Shown piece after piece: positions 25,165 through 33,315 of a DNA stretch of 64,000 nucleotides. The stretch comes from Thermasporomyces sp040195635 (GTDB taxonomy: Bacteria > Actinomycetota > Actinomycetes > Propionibacteriales > Actinopolymorphaceae), in contig NZ_JBEFTX010000027.1 in assembly GCF_040195635.1 (NCBI RefSeq), positions 29,527-93,526 of the forward strand. Reading direction: 5' to 3'. A program made the translations under genes and the position numbers. Under the pieces are notes generated by a model. It saw only the letters and a list, made by a program, of their open reading frames with translations, made no database searches and was not told the DNA's origin. How positions within the stretch are numbered: the stretch's first letter is position 1; the number at the start of each line of letters is the position of its first letter.

Positions 25165-26661
25165 GTCTGACGCACGACAGCGACCACGACTCGAAAGTGC
25201 TGGCCCGGAGGACCTTTCGCTGCCGGGCATGGGATCTCGGGGTGGCGTTGGACTGGGCGGCCGAGCGCGCTGAGGCGAAGGGGTTCGCCGAGGTCAGGGG
25301 TCTCGTGTGAGCCGACCGGTCACCGGTGGCGGGTGCTGGGCCAGTTGGCCGCGGACCGGTCGATGCCGTTCGTATGCGTGCAGCCGATGCAGACCTCGTG
25401 GGCCCGTCGTAGCGAGGACCTGACCTTCGACAAGACCGACGACAAGGACGCGATCCTGATCGCCCGGCTCACCGCCCAGCTGCGCTGCTACGTGCCCGAG
25501 CCGGTCGAGGAGACCTGGGGCCGGCTGCGGCACCTGGGTTCCCGCCGGGAGCGGTTGATCGTCGAGGCGGTGGCCCAGGTCCAGCAGATGCGCGACCTTC
25601 TCGAATGCGTCTGGCCGGCCGCCCTGCAAGACCGCCCGGCAGCCGTTCCGGTCGCGCACCTGGGCCGCCACGATGTCGGTGATCCTGGACCGTGACGGCG
25701 GCGACTTCGCCCGCACCCGCAGGCTCGGCCTGGCCCGGCTGGAGACCGCGGTGCGTCGGGAAATCATCAAGCGGGGCGGGCAGAAACCCTGCCTGCGGAT
25801 CGTGCGCAAGCTCTTCGCCGCACTCACCGATCCGACCGGCGTGCTCGCCCACCGCCGCGGCGCCCTGGAGCGGACCCAGCTGCTGTTGGAGGACTGGGCG
25901 GACAACCAGCGAAGGCTGGCCGACACCGAGGCCCGGATGGTCGCGGTCCTCGACGAGCTCGAGCTGACCGAGCTGGCCACCTCGATCGCCGAGATCTCCG
26001 CGGTCGGCGCAACCGCGATCCTGGCCGAGACCGGCGACCCGAACCGCTTCCTCACCGCCCGGGCGATGGTCAAGCACGCCGGCCTGGCCCCGCCGGAGAA
26101 GCTGTCCGGCACCTACACCGGCCGCACCAAGCTCACCGGCCAGAGCCGACCACGGCTCCGGGTTGCGGCCTGGCGGGCGGTCTGGGGAGCATTGCAGACC
26201 GACACCGTCTACGCCGCGCGCTACCGCCACCTGACCACTCGGGAGACCAACAGGCTCACCCCGACCCAGGCCCAGACCGTGATCGCGGCCGCGATCCTGC
26301 GGCACCTGCACGCGGTCATCACCACCAGCGTCGCCTGGGACCCGCTGATCGCGACCCACGGCACACGACACCCCAAGACCACCGACCTCGCCGCCTGAAC
26401 CTTCGCCGCGGCGGATCAAGCGGACGGTCGGGGCGAGCCCTACGCGGCATTGAGGCACATCGATGACCTCGACGCTCATCATGGGCAGCCCCGTCCGTCG
26501 TCTCCTCAACCCGATTACACGCTGCCGGGCACACCCCCGTCACCGCTATGCAGGGACAGGCGACGGACGAGGCGCCGACCAAGCGCTTGACACAAAGCGC
26601 CTTACGCTGATGAGCGGACGTCCAGGGGGCGGCGATAGACTCGTCCTGCCGTTCACCGATC

Positions 26662-27267
26662 ATGAACCTCATGGACGACCAGCAGGCGTCGCAGTCGGCC
26701 GAGGGTGAGGCGAAGGTCATCACGCTCTGCGGCTCGACCAAGTTTGAGGCTGAGTTCGCGGAGGTCAACCAGCGGCTCACGATGGAAGGTTGCGTCGTGA
26801 TCAGCCTCGGAATGTTCAGCCTCCCCGATCTGCCGGACTACGACTGGACAGCCGACAGCTCGGACCTGAAGGGGCGGCTTGGCGGCGTGCACTTCCAAAA
26901 GATTCGCATGGCTGACGAGGTGTACATCGTGGATCCGGGCGGCTACGTAGGTGAGTCAACCCGACGGGAGATTGCCTACGCGGAGGCGCTCGGCAAGCCG
27001 GTTCGGTATCTGAGTCGCGAGCGCTTGGCTCGAACGGGAGACGGCCCCCAAGAGTGGTCGCCGGCGCAGGGCCTGACTTGTCGATCGCGTGCGACTTGGG
27101 CTTGCGCCGGCGAGCAGGTTCGGGAGTCAGCCTCTGGTGGCCGACCGGCGAGAGAGGAACCGTACCCGCGACACCCCTTCACCTCCCCTCGGAGACCTCC
27201 GATGCCTTCAAGGGGTCAAGCTGACGCCAGTTCCGTGGCAGGCGCGCTGCGCGACAAGCACCAATGA
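26662..27267 (+). CDS. Nucleoside 2-deoxyribosyltransferase-like protein
   Basis: The product is 201 residues from ATG 26662 (ATG 26671 is an alternative). The core reads KVITLCGSTKFEAEFAEVNQRLTMEGCVVISLGMFSL, then FQKIRMADEVYIVDPGGYVGESTRREIAYAEALGKPVRYLS. This matches the nucleoside 2-deoxyribosyltransferase fold, with the conserved GGYxGxSTRxEI Glu. Usual members end just after VRYL, at about 125 residues. Here ~75 more Arg/Pro-rich residues follow and overlap the next gene on the other strand, which looks like an added tail from a lost stop. Such proteins act in nucleotide salvage or nucleotide sensing. Confidence 0.72.
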   Translation: MNLMDDQQASQSAEGEAKVITLCGSTKFEAEFAEVNQRLTMEGCVVISLGMFSLPDLPDYDWTADSSDLKGRLGGVHFQKIRMADEVYIVDPGGYVGESTRREIAYAEALGKPVRYLSRERLARTGDGPQEWSPAQGLTCRSRATWACAGEQVRESASGGRPAREEPYPRHPFTSPRRPPMPSRGQADASSVAGALRDKHQ

Positions 27268-27891
27268 GGGAACCCCGGCCACACTCTCGGGGAGCCGCAG
27301 TTCAGCCACCGGATCGAGGCCCGCCGCAGCCAAGAGGGCCCATAGATCGTCGGGCTGCCAGAGGTGAGTAGTCCACGCAACCGGAACCGCGCCATACGCC
27401 TCGGTTCGCTCGATATCGCCGTCACCCATGTGGGTACCGATGATGAGGTGCCCGCCCGGAACCAAGGCTCGGGCGAAGGACCCCAGTACCAGGGGAAGAA
27501 TGTGCCGGGGCAGGTTGAACAGTGACCACCACCCGAGAATCCCTCCGAGCGACGAGTCGACCAGATTCAGGTCAGTTGCCGAGGCAACGTCAAATCGCTG
27601 GTCGGGGTGTAACCGCCGGGCGTGGTCGATCATCCGGGCCGACAGGTCAACCCCGGAGACATCGAGGCCGCGCTCCGCCAAGTAGGCGGTCACAGCTCCA
27701 GGACCGCATCCGACGTCTAGTACCGGGCCAAGACCGTGCACCGCGGCTGCGAAGCCATCAATCGCCGTCCGCAACCAGGGGTACGTCGTGATGTCACCGA
27801 GGTTCATCTCGACGTAGTTGTCCGCGACGCGGTCGTAGGAGGTCCGCACCACGTCAAGATCGGCAGGTTGCTCGATACGGGAAGCGTTCAT
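27208..27891 (-). CDS. Class I SAM-dependent methyltransferase
   Basis: The product is 227 residues from ATG 27891; the upstream extension to 27939 is not supported. The SAM motif I is VLDVGCGPGAVTAYLAERG and motif II is VSGVDLSARMIDHARR. LVPGGHLIIGTHMGDGD forms the post-motif strand, with WQPDDLWALLAAAGL near the end. The N terminus (TSYDRVADNYVEMNL) is typical of methyltransferase_11/25 proteins. The substrate is unknown. It is convergent with and overlaps the deoxyribosyltransferase-like gene. Confidence 0.85.
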   Translation of the reverse strand: MNASRIEQPADLDVVRTSYDRVADNYVEMNLGDITTYPWLRTAIDGFAAAVHGLGPVLDVGCGPGAVTAYLAERGLDVSGVDLSARMIDHARRLHPDQRFDVASATDLNLVDSSLGGILGWWSLFNLPRHILPLVLGSFARALVPGGHLIIGTHMGDGDIERTEAYGAVPVAWTTHLWQPDDLWALLAAAGLDPVAELRLPESVAGVPSLVLVAQRACHGTGVSLTP

Positions 27892-28110
27892 GGTGCCGGA
27901 TGTTAGTGACCACTGCAGAGCAACCGCCCTGCCCTCCACTAGGGGTTACCCGCCTTCGCTCAGTCCCGTGGCCAGTCATAGGTGCACGCCCCCTCATCCG
28001 GTGGCCCGGTATCCGAGCGCCGGCGGATGCCGGCGGAACCGCTCGGCGTGCAGGTCTTCGACCGGCTGGCGCCGCGGGCCGGGGCGAGATGTGGCGGCAG
28101 AATGCTCGGC

Positions 28111-28797
28111 ATGTGCGGACGATTTTCTGGTTGGCCCAAGGCAGCGTTCGACGTCCTGCTGCAGCTCGATGGTGACCCACCTGTGGACGTACGGGAGAAG
28201 TGTCGTCAACGGCGCGAGCAGTTGGTGCGGCAGCCGATGATCGCGCTGCTGCACGATGTCGCCGATGCCGACGCAGCCTACGAGGACTTCTCCGTCGAAG
28301 GGTTCCGCTCACCGGCGTACGGACGATGGCAGCACCAGTACGCGACGATCAGGATCCAACGAACTCTCGTACTCGGCCTCGCGTTCGACCTCGACGGACT
28401 GCATGTGAGAGGCGCCTGGCGGCCCGCCACTCCAACAGAGGTCGAGCGCTATCGGCAAGCGGTCGCTGACAAGGTCAGCGGTGACGAACTCGTGGAGGTG
28501 GTGCGAACGCTACGAGAGAAAGGATTCGAACTCGCCGGCAACGCCATGAAACGGATGCCCCGTGGGTATCCAGCCGACCATCCGCGCGCGGAGTGGTTGC
28601 GACATCGCTCGCTGGTTGCCACACGACCGCTCGGATGTGAGGACTGGCTCCATACCCCTCGCACCATCGAACGGGTACTCACAGCGTTCGAAGAGCTGGA
28701 TCCGTTCACGGCCTGGCTCGCCGTGCATGCCGCCGCAGGCCTTCGGACCGAAGATAGCCGCAATCTCATCGGCGCATCTGCCTGCCTTGCGTGGTGA
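28111..28797 (+). CDS. DUF2461 family protein
   Basis: The product is 228 residues from ATG 28111; further ATG/GTG codons upstream (from 27982) are possible but Arg/Pro-rich and unlike the family. It starts FSGWPKAAFDVLLQLDGDPPVDV. It has the conserved DFSVEGFRSPAYGRWQHQYATIRI, RGYPADHPRAEWLRHRSLVATRPL and RVLTAFEELDPFTAWL blocks, matching DUF2461 (TIGR02453), whose role is unknown. The segment after TAWL is a little longer than usual. It may be an altered C terminus. Confidence 0.75.
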   Translation: MCGRFSGWPKAAFDVLLQLDGDPPVDVREKCRQRREQLVRQPMIALLHDVADADAAYEDFSVEGFRSPAYGRWQHQYATIRIQRTLVLGLAFDLDGLHVRGAWRPATPTEVERYRQAVADKVSGDELVEVVRTLREKGFELAGNAMKRMPRGYPADHPRAEWLRHRSLVATRPLGCEDWLHTPRTIERVLTAFEELDPFTAWLAVHAAAGLRTEDSRNLIGASACLAW

Positions 28798-29174
28798 ACC
28801 GGTGGTTGCTGTCCCGCGCGCCGCGTCGAGGGGACTGTGACCATCTCCCCTTTCGCCGGCGAAGCCCCGGCAGTTCAACGGCATCCCCTTGCCCGGGGAA
28901 GCGTCGGGACGACTTACCTGCCCATGGGCTCCCCGAGCCAGATGCCAACAGGGGACGCACACCCCATCGGCCCCGCTGGTCTCAGACATGGCCTCATTCG
29001 CCTACGTTCGCAGTCGTCCGGCGGTGTCCGTGGATGGCGCTGACCTGCGCAGATGTGCATCAACGGACAGCCCGAGGACGGCTGCACGATCCCTCGCTTC
29101 TGCTCGTACCGGCCAGCCCTCTACCCAAACCGGGGCAGGTGATCTTGTTCTTGCGCCACATCAGCCGCTGGAGG
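28798..29174. other. Gene-free stretch
   Basis: Between the DUF2461 gene and the epimerase promoter. Open frames exist in several registers but lack ribosome-binding sites and recognisable products. I see no repeats or RNA structure that stands out. Confidence 0.4.
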
Positions 29175-29201
29175 TGTCACAGCGGGCTGGGGTGTTTCGT
29201 C
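29175..29201 (+). promoter_or_regulatory. ECF41-type promoter of the epimerase-sigma factor operon
   Basis: TGTCACA at 29175-29181 and CGTC at 29198-29201, with a 16-nt spacer, fit the published ECF41 target promoter (TGTCACA-N16-CGTC) exactly. It lies about 45 bases upstream of the epimerase start. The ECF41 sigma factor is the next gene of the same operon, so this points to autoregulation. Confidence 0.75.
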
Positions 29202-29246
29202 TCAGAGCCTTGCAGTGACCGATCCCGATGGTAAGGACGTAGTGAG

Positions 29247-30224
29247 ATGCGAGTATTCGTGGCAGGAGCTGCTGGTGCGATCGGAATGCGACTGGTACCG
29301 CAATTGGTCGCGCGTGGGCATCAGGTGACGGCGACAACTCGGAGTGCCGACAAGGTAGACCGGCTGCGCGGGCTCGGCGCAGAACCCGTTGTGGTCGACG
29401 GCCTCGATGCTGTGGCGGTTGGTGAGGCTGTCGCGCTGGCCGAGCCGGACGCGATCGTGCACCAGATGACCGCCCTGGCCGGAAAGGCTGACTTGCGCAG
29501 GTTCGACACATGGTTCGCAGTCACCAACAAGTTGCGAACAACGGGTACCGAACATTTGCTCGCTGCGGCTGAGGCGGCCGGTGTCGGCCGTTTCGTCGCA
29601 CAGAGTTACACCGGGTGGTCGAACATTCGTTCAGGAGGTCCCGTGAAGACCGAGGACGACCCGTTCGATCCGCATCCGGCGAAGAACCAGAGAGAAACGA
29701 TGGCGGGCCTTCAGTTCCTGGACCGGGTGGTTCCGGCAGCGCAGTCGCTGGAAGGAATTGTGCTGCGGTACGGCAACTTCTACGGTCCGGGAGCGTCGGA
29801 GTCACAGGTCGAGCTGGTCCACAGGCGGCAGTTCCCGATCATCGGTGACGGCGGCGGAGTCTGGTCGTGGACCCACCTCGACGATGCCGCGGCAGCGACG
29901 GTGGCCGCCGTAGAGCACGGTCGTCGCGGTGTCTACAACATCGTCGACGACGACCCGGCCCCGGTATCGGAGTGGCTGCCGTACCTCGCCGAGGCTACTG
30001 GTGCCAAGCCACCGCTGAGAGTGCCGGTGTGGCTGGGCAGGCTGGCTGCGGGCCAGGTCGCCGTCCAGTGGATGACCCAGGGGCGGGGTTCATCGAACGA
30101 GAAGGCCAAGCGGGAGCTCGGCTGGCGGCCTGCCTGGTCGAGCTGGCGGGACGGCTTCCGCTTCGGGTTGACTGATTCCGATCGACGGTCTCCGAGCAGC
30201 AGCGCGCCGGAGGCGGCGACATGA
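29247..30224 (+). CDS. NAD-dependent epimerase/dehydratase family protein
   Basis: The product is 325 residues from ATG 29247. An N-terminal Rossmann motif MRVFVAGAAGAIGMRLVPQLVARGH is followed by KVDRLRGLGAEPVVVDGLD. A divergent SDR core has VGRFVAQSYTGWS and VLRYGNFYGPG, but the usual YxxxK is not plainly seen. HLDDAAAATVAAVEHGRRGVYNIVDDDPAPVSEWL is conserved in extended SDRs. It overlaps the sigma factor start by 4 nt (ATGA) and shares its ECF41 promoter. Epimerase-type enzymes are known partners of ECF41 loci (COE-type proteins). The substrate is unknown. Confidence 0.85.
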   Translation: MRVFVAGAAGAIGMRLVPQLVARGHQVTATTRSADKVDRLRGLGAEPVVVDGLDAVAVGEAVALAEPDAIVHQMTALAGKADLRRFDTWFAVTNKLRTTGTEHLLAAAEAAGVGRFVAQSYTGWSNIRSGGPVKTEDDPFDPHPAKNQRETMAGLQFLDRVVPAAQSLEGIVLRYGNFYGPGASESQVELVHRRQFPIIGDGGGVWSWTHLDDAAAATVAAVEHGRRGVYNIVDDDPAPVSEWLPYLAEATGAKPPLRVPVWLGRLAAGQVAVQWMTQGRGSSNEKAKRELGWRPAWSSWRDGFRFGLTDSDRRSPSSSAPEAAT

Positions 30225-31258
30225 GTAGAGCAGAACGCGACATCGGCGCCCGCTCGGCTGCGGGCGGGCGCCGGCGCCGGGGCGACGTTCGGACCTCCGA
30301 TGGCTCCCCGCCAACTGCGGCAACTGAGACGTCGGAGGCGTTCCTGGAGCTGCGTCCGCTGATGTTCTCCATCGCGTATCGGATGCTTGCCAGTGTGAGC
30401 GAGGCCGAGGACATGGTTCAGGAGGTGTTCGTTCGCTACCAGCAGGCGCTTGGCGATGGGGTCCATGTCGTGTCGCCGAAGGCCTATCTGTCCGCGGCGA
30501 TCACGCGCTTGTGCATCGACCATCTGCGGTCGGCTCCCAAGCGGCGCGAGGCTTATGTGGGTCAGTGGCTGCCGGAGCCCTTACTCACCGATGTCGACGC
30601 GGCCGATCCGGCCGCGCATGCAGAGCAGGCTGATTCGTTGTCGATGGCCTTCCTGCTCGTGCTCGAACGGCTGAACCCGATCGAACGCGCGGTGTTCCTG
30701 CTCCATGACGTGTTCGACTACGGCTATGACGAGATCGCGGAGATTGTCGGCAAGAGCGAAACCAACTGTCGCCAGTTGGCTGCCCGGGCCCGTCGTCATG
30801 TCAAGGCGGAGAAGCCGCGCTTCGAGGCATCGCGCGAGCAACGCGAGGACTTGGCGGCTCGTTTCTTCGCCGCGCTCAGCCAGGGTGACCTGGACGGCCT
30901 GGTCGGGATGCTCGCCGACGATGTCGTCGCCTACGGCGATGGCGGTGGAAAGGCCCCGCAGTGGAGCATGCCGATCGTGGGAGCCGAGCGTGTCGCACGC
31001 GTGTTTGTCCAGATGAGCCGAGAACTGCGTGAGCACGAGATCACCATCGAGCCGCAGCACGTGAACGGCCAGCCAGGCGCCGTGCTGTGGACCTCGGACG
31101 GCCAGCTCATCAACGTCTTCTCCCTCGACATCGCAGACGGCGTCGTCCAGACCGTCCGGTCCGTGATCAACCCCGACAAGCTGCACCACATCGGCCCGGT
31201 CGCCGACGTGCACGCCATGCGCAGACAGCGCCGCGCCGAGCGGACGCGCGATGCCTGA
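30221..31258 (+). CDS. sigJ: ECF41 sigma factor with SnoaL-like domain (SigJ type)
   Basis: The product is 345 residues from ATG 30221, which overlaps the epimerase stop. Sigma region 2 lies at ~40-110 (LMFSIAYRMLASVSEAEDMVQEVF). The linker motif WLPEP (116-120) and sigma region 4 (RAVFLLHDVFDYGYDEIAEIVGKSETNCRQLAARARRH) follow. A C-terminal SnoaL-like domain carries DGGGK (240-244) and NPDKL (317-321). These three motifs are the signature of group ECF41, where the SnoaL-like tail controls activity in place of an anti-sigma factor. The operon promoter matches its own consensus. Confidence 0.92.
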   Translation: MSRAERDIGARSAAGGRRRRGDVRTSDGSPPTAATETSEAFLELRPLMFSIAYRMLASVSEAEDMVQEVFVRYQQALGDGVHVVSPKAYLSAAITRLCIDHLRSAPKRREAYVGQWLPEPLLTDVDAADPAAHAEQADSLSMAFLLVLERLNPIERAVFLLHDVFDYGYDEIAEIVGKSETNCRQLAARARRHVKAEKPRFEASREQREDLAARFFAALSQGDLDGLVGMLADDVVAYGDGGGKAPQWSMPIVGAERVARVFVQMSRELREHEITIEPQHVNGQPGAVLWTSDGQLINVFSLDIADGVVQTVRSVINPDKLHHIGPVADVHAMRRQRRAERTRDA

Positions 31259-31369
31259 GCCGGTGCCTGCGGCTGACACGAACCCTTTTCATCTACCAGG
31301 TCAAGGTCATAGATGGGAACACCGACCTCTCCTAGCATGACGATCCGATCTTTCCAACGGAGGAACGCA

Positions 31370-32101
31370 ATGCCTCACCAACTCGAGGGGAAAACCGCAC
31401 TGGTCACTGGCGGGTCGCGGGGAATCGGCCGGGCGATCGCGCTCGGGTTGGCTGCGCGGGGTGCGAATGTGGTGGTTGGTTATCTGAAGAATTCCACCCG
31501 CGCAGAGGACGCTGCCAGTGCCATTACCGGCACCGGCGGTAGGGCCGTCGCAATCCGCGCAGATCTGTCCCGTCCCGGCGAGGTCGCCAGACTATTCGAC
31601 GAGGCCGAGCTGGCGGTCGGCACGTTGGACATCGTGGTCGCCAATGCCGCCGATTTCATGGAAAAGCCGCTCGCCGACTGCACCGAAGACGACTACGACC
31701 GAATCTTCGACACCAACACCAAAGGCGTCTTCTTCACACTCCAACAAGCCGCCCGGCGCCTCAACGACGGAGGTCGCATCATTGTCTCCTCCACTGGCGG
31801 TACCCGCATGTTCTTCCCTAACCAGTCGCTCTACCTGGGCAGCAAGGGCGCCGTCGAACAGTTCGTACGGGCCCTCGCCGGCGAACTCGGCGGACGCAAC
31901 ATCACCGTCAACGCGATCTCACCCGGCCCGACCGACACCGACATGATGCAGGACCAGTATCGGGACACCATCGCGATGATGTCCTCGTTCCACCGCATCG
32001 GAACCCCCGCCGACGTCGCCGACGTGGCGGTGTTCCTGGCCAGTGACGCCGCACGGTGGATCACCGGGCAGAACATCGGCGCCGGAGGCGGAGTGTTCTA
32101 A
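31370..32101 (+). CDS. SDR family oxidoreductase
   Basis: The product is 243 residues from ATG 31370, preceded by CGGAGGAACGCA. It has the Rossmann motif TGGSRGIGRAIAL, ADLSRPGEVARLF, and NAADF in place of NNAG. The catalytic Ser is in IIVSSTGG, and the YxxxK motif is LYLGSKGAVEQF. NAISPGPTDTDM and WITGQNIGAGGGVF complete the classical SDR core. It is a cytosolic NAD(P)H-dependent reductase of 3-oxoacyl/alcohol type. It lies 111 nt after the sigma factor on the same strand; no ECF41-type promoter is visible in that gap. Confidence 0.88.
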   Translation: MPHQLEGKTALVTGGSRGIGRAIALGLAARGANVVVGYLKNSTRAEDAASAITGTGGRAVAIRADLSRPGEVARLFDEAELAVGTLDIVVANAADFMEKPLADCTEDDYDRIFDTNTKGVFFTLQQAARRLNDGGRIIVSSTGGTRMFFPNQSLYLGSKGAVEQFVRALAGELGGRNITVNAISPGPTDTDMMQDQYRDTIAMMSSFHRIGTPADVADVAVFLASDAARWITGQNIGAGGGVF

Positions 32102-32481
32102 GGCGCCCAGACATCCGTAGTCGGGTGCGCCTCCCGGGTTTGCCCCCAGACCGCCGAGGTGCAGGCAGGCTTGGTGCGGTCGGCGATGATCGCGGAGTCG
32201 GTCGTCGACGTCGTTGTCTCGTTGCTTGTGGTGGCCCAGGAGGCGAGCAGGTCGGGGGCGTGGGCGGTTGGGGATGCTGGCTCGGCTGCGTAGATGGTGA
32301 GGGTGAGGCCGGGTTCGGAGATCATGTCCACGCTCTCGTCGGCGAACTCCAGGTCGCCGACGTCACGGACACACCTCCCCTCGCCGCGTGCCAACTGTGG
32401 CCTGGGACGTCATGGTGACGGAACGGCTTGCGGCGATGCCGGCTTGCGACGGCCAGCAACGGGACGCTTGGGTGTGGTGGT
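32102..32481 (-). pseudogene. MmyB-type regulator C-terminal fragment
   Basis: A minus-strand frame in this 380-base gap reads VGDLEFADESVDMISEPGLTLTIYAAEPASPTAHAPDLLASWA at about 32220-32375. This matches the end of MmyB-like regulator proteins (DLPADPGLTLTIYTAEPGSPS...LLASWA). The helix-turn-helix and most of the ligand domain are missing, and the frame runs into random sequence. It is a remnant. An intact relative lies at 40317. Confidence 0.6.
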
Positions 32482-33225
32482 TCAGTGAGCCCTGAATCTC
32501 GCACTCCAGTCGGCGTTGACTTGATCGGCCTGTCGACGGTGCCCGATCACCAGTTGCTGGTCCGGCGGAAGGCGAAGGCCGAGATAGTCGAGCACCTTGT
32601 GTGCAGTGCGTAGCGGGTCTGCCGCCAACTCCTCATAGACAACCTGATAGGGCACGATGCTGTGCGCGGCGAACCAGCGGGTCCAGTCCGCCTCGAACTT
32701 CTCGATTGCGGCGACCAGCCGGCTAATCAGTTCTTCGTCATAGTGAGGAGGTTGACCTCCGGGTTTGACGGCCTCGTCCGGATGCCAATAGTGGGTTTGC
32801 AGCGCCTTCGCCCACGACACCGCCTGGCCCACGACATCACGTCGTCGCAGGTGAACGAATCTGAGCCGACCGAACTGGGCGCGCAACAACTCCACATCGG
32901 TCACCGCTGATGCAGAATCGGCGGCGGCAAGGTCACCGATCAGTTCCGGCAGGGTCTCGGCCATGATCCTTCCGCCGAAGACACCATTGGATGTCCTGCC
33001 GGCGGCCAGCGCCGCTCGAACGTACGCTTCGTCGATCCGTCCGTCACGAGGTCGAGCTATCCGCCAGTCGTCGGCGTAGTCATGCAGGCCCCGACGGTTG
33101 AAGTAGGAGGCGGGGCGTCCGGCGACTCCAGATGATTTCAGCAGTCCGCACAGCAGGGTACTTCCAGTGCGTGGCGTCGCGCAGATCAGGTACGAATCGC
33201 AGCCTGGATGGGTCACAGTGGCCAA
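32482..33225 (-). CDS. Stf0-type sulfotransferase
   Basis: The product is 247 residues from GTG 33225. The PAPS 5'-phosphosulfate loop is CATPRTGSTLLCGLL. Other conserved blocks are the ASYFNRRGLHDYADDW segment, FVHLRRRDVVGQAVSWAKA for the 3'-phosphate loop, and QVVYEELAADPLRTAHKVLDYLG. This fits the Stf0 family, whose mycobacterial member sulfates trehalose at C2. The acceptor here is unknown. The downstream genes act on sugars, so a glycoside acceptor is likely. Confidence 0.88.
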   Translation of the reverse strand: MATVTHPGCDSYLICATPRTGSTLLCGLLKSSGVAGRPASYFNRRGLHDYADDWRIARPRDGRIDEAYVRAALAAGRTSNGVFGGRIMAETLPELIGDLAAADSASAVTDVELLRAQFGRLRFVHLRRRDVVGQAVSWAKALQTHYWHPDEAVKPGGQPPHYDEELISRLVAAIEKFEADWTRWFAAHSIVPYQVVYEELAADPLRTAHKVLDYLGLRLPPDQQLVIGHRRQADQVNADWSARFRAH

Positions 33226-33315
33226 CGGTAACCAGGCGCCAAGCGGCGCCCCAACTGGATTTCCGCAGGACGGGTTCGGTGGAGGGTCTCAGTCCATGGA
33301 GGATGAGAGTCTGCA

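Larger units (their letters stand above)
23704..26398 (+). mobile_element. IS110-family element, decayed and split by an IS3-family insertion
   Basis: The transposase gene starts at ATG 23704 with AGGAGG upstream and carries the DEDD-type N terminus (VPLENAIVGIDLADKKQMVVV). It is interrupted at 23853 by the IS3-family element and resumes near 25168 with DHDSKVLARRTFRCRAWDLG. It continues through QTSWARRSEDLTFDKTDDKD to the C-terminal domain ending at 26398. Terminal repeats of the IS110 element itself were not resolved. Confidence 0.7.
23704..26398 (+). pseudogene. IS110-family transposase, insertion-split and frameshifted
   Basis: The segments are 23704-23853 (N terminus, ending MVVVAVSR), 25168-25310 (after the insertion), ~25305-25695 (CVQPMQTSWARRSEDLTFDKTDDKDAILIARLTAQL) and 25673-26398 (MSVILDRDGGDFARTRRLGLARLE, then SAVGATAILAETGDPNRFLTARAMVKHAGLAP, the conserved transposase_20 block). 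Frameshifts lie near 25305 and 25640. The enzyme cannot be made intact, so the element is immobile unless helped in trans. Confidence 0.75.

Noticed and set aside
28791..29234. Plus-strand ORF of 147 codons between the DUF2461 gene and the epimerase
   Set aside because: No ribosome-binding site, Pro/Arg/Ser-rich low-complexity product and no recognisable domain; it also runs through the ECF41 promoter.
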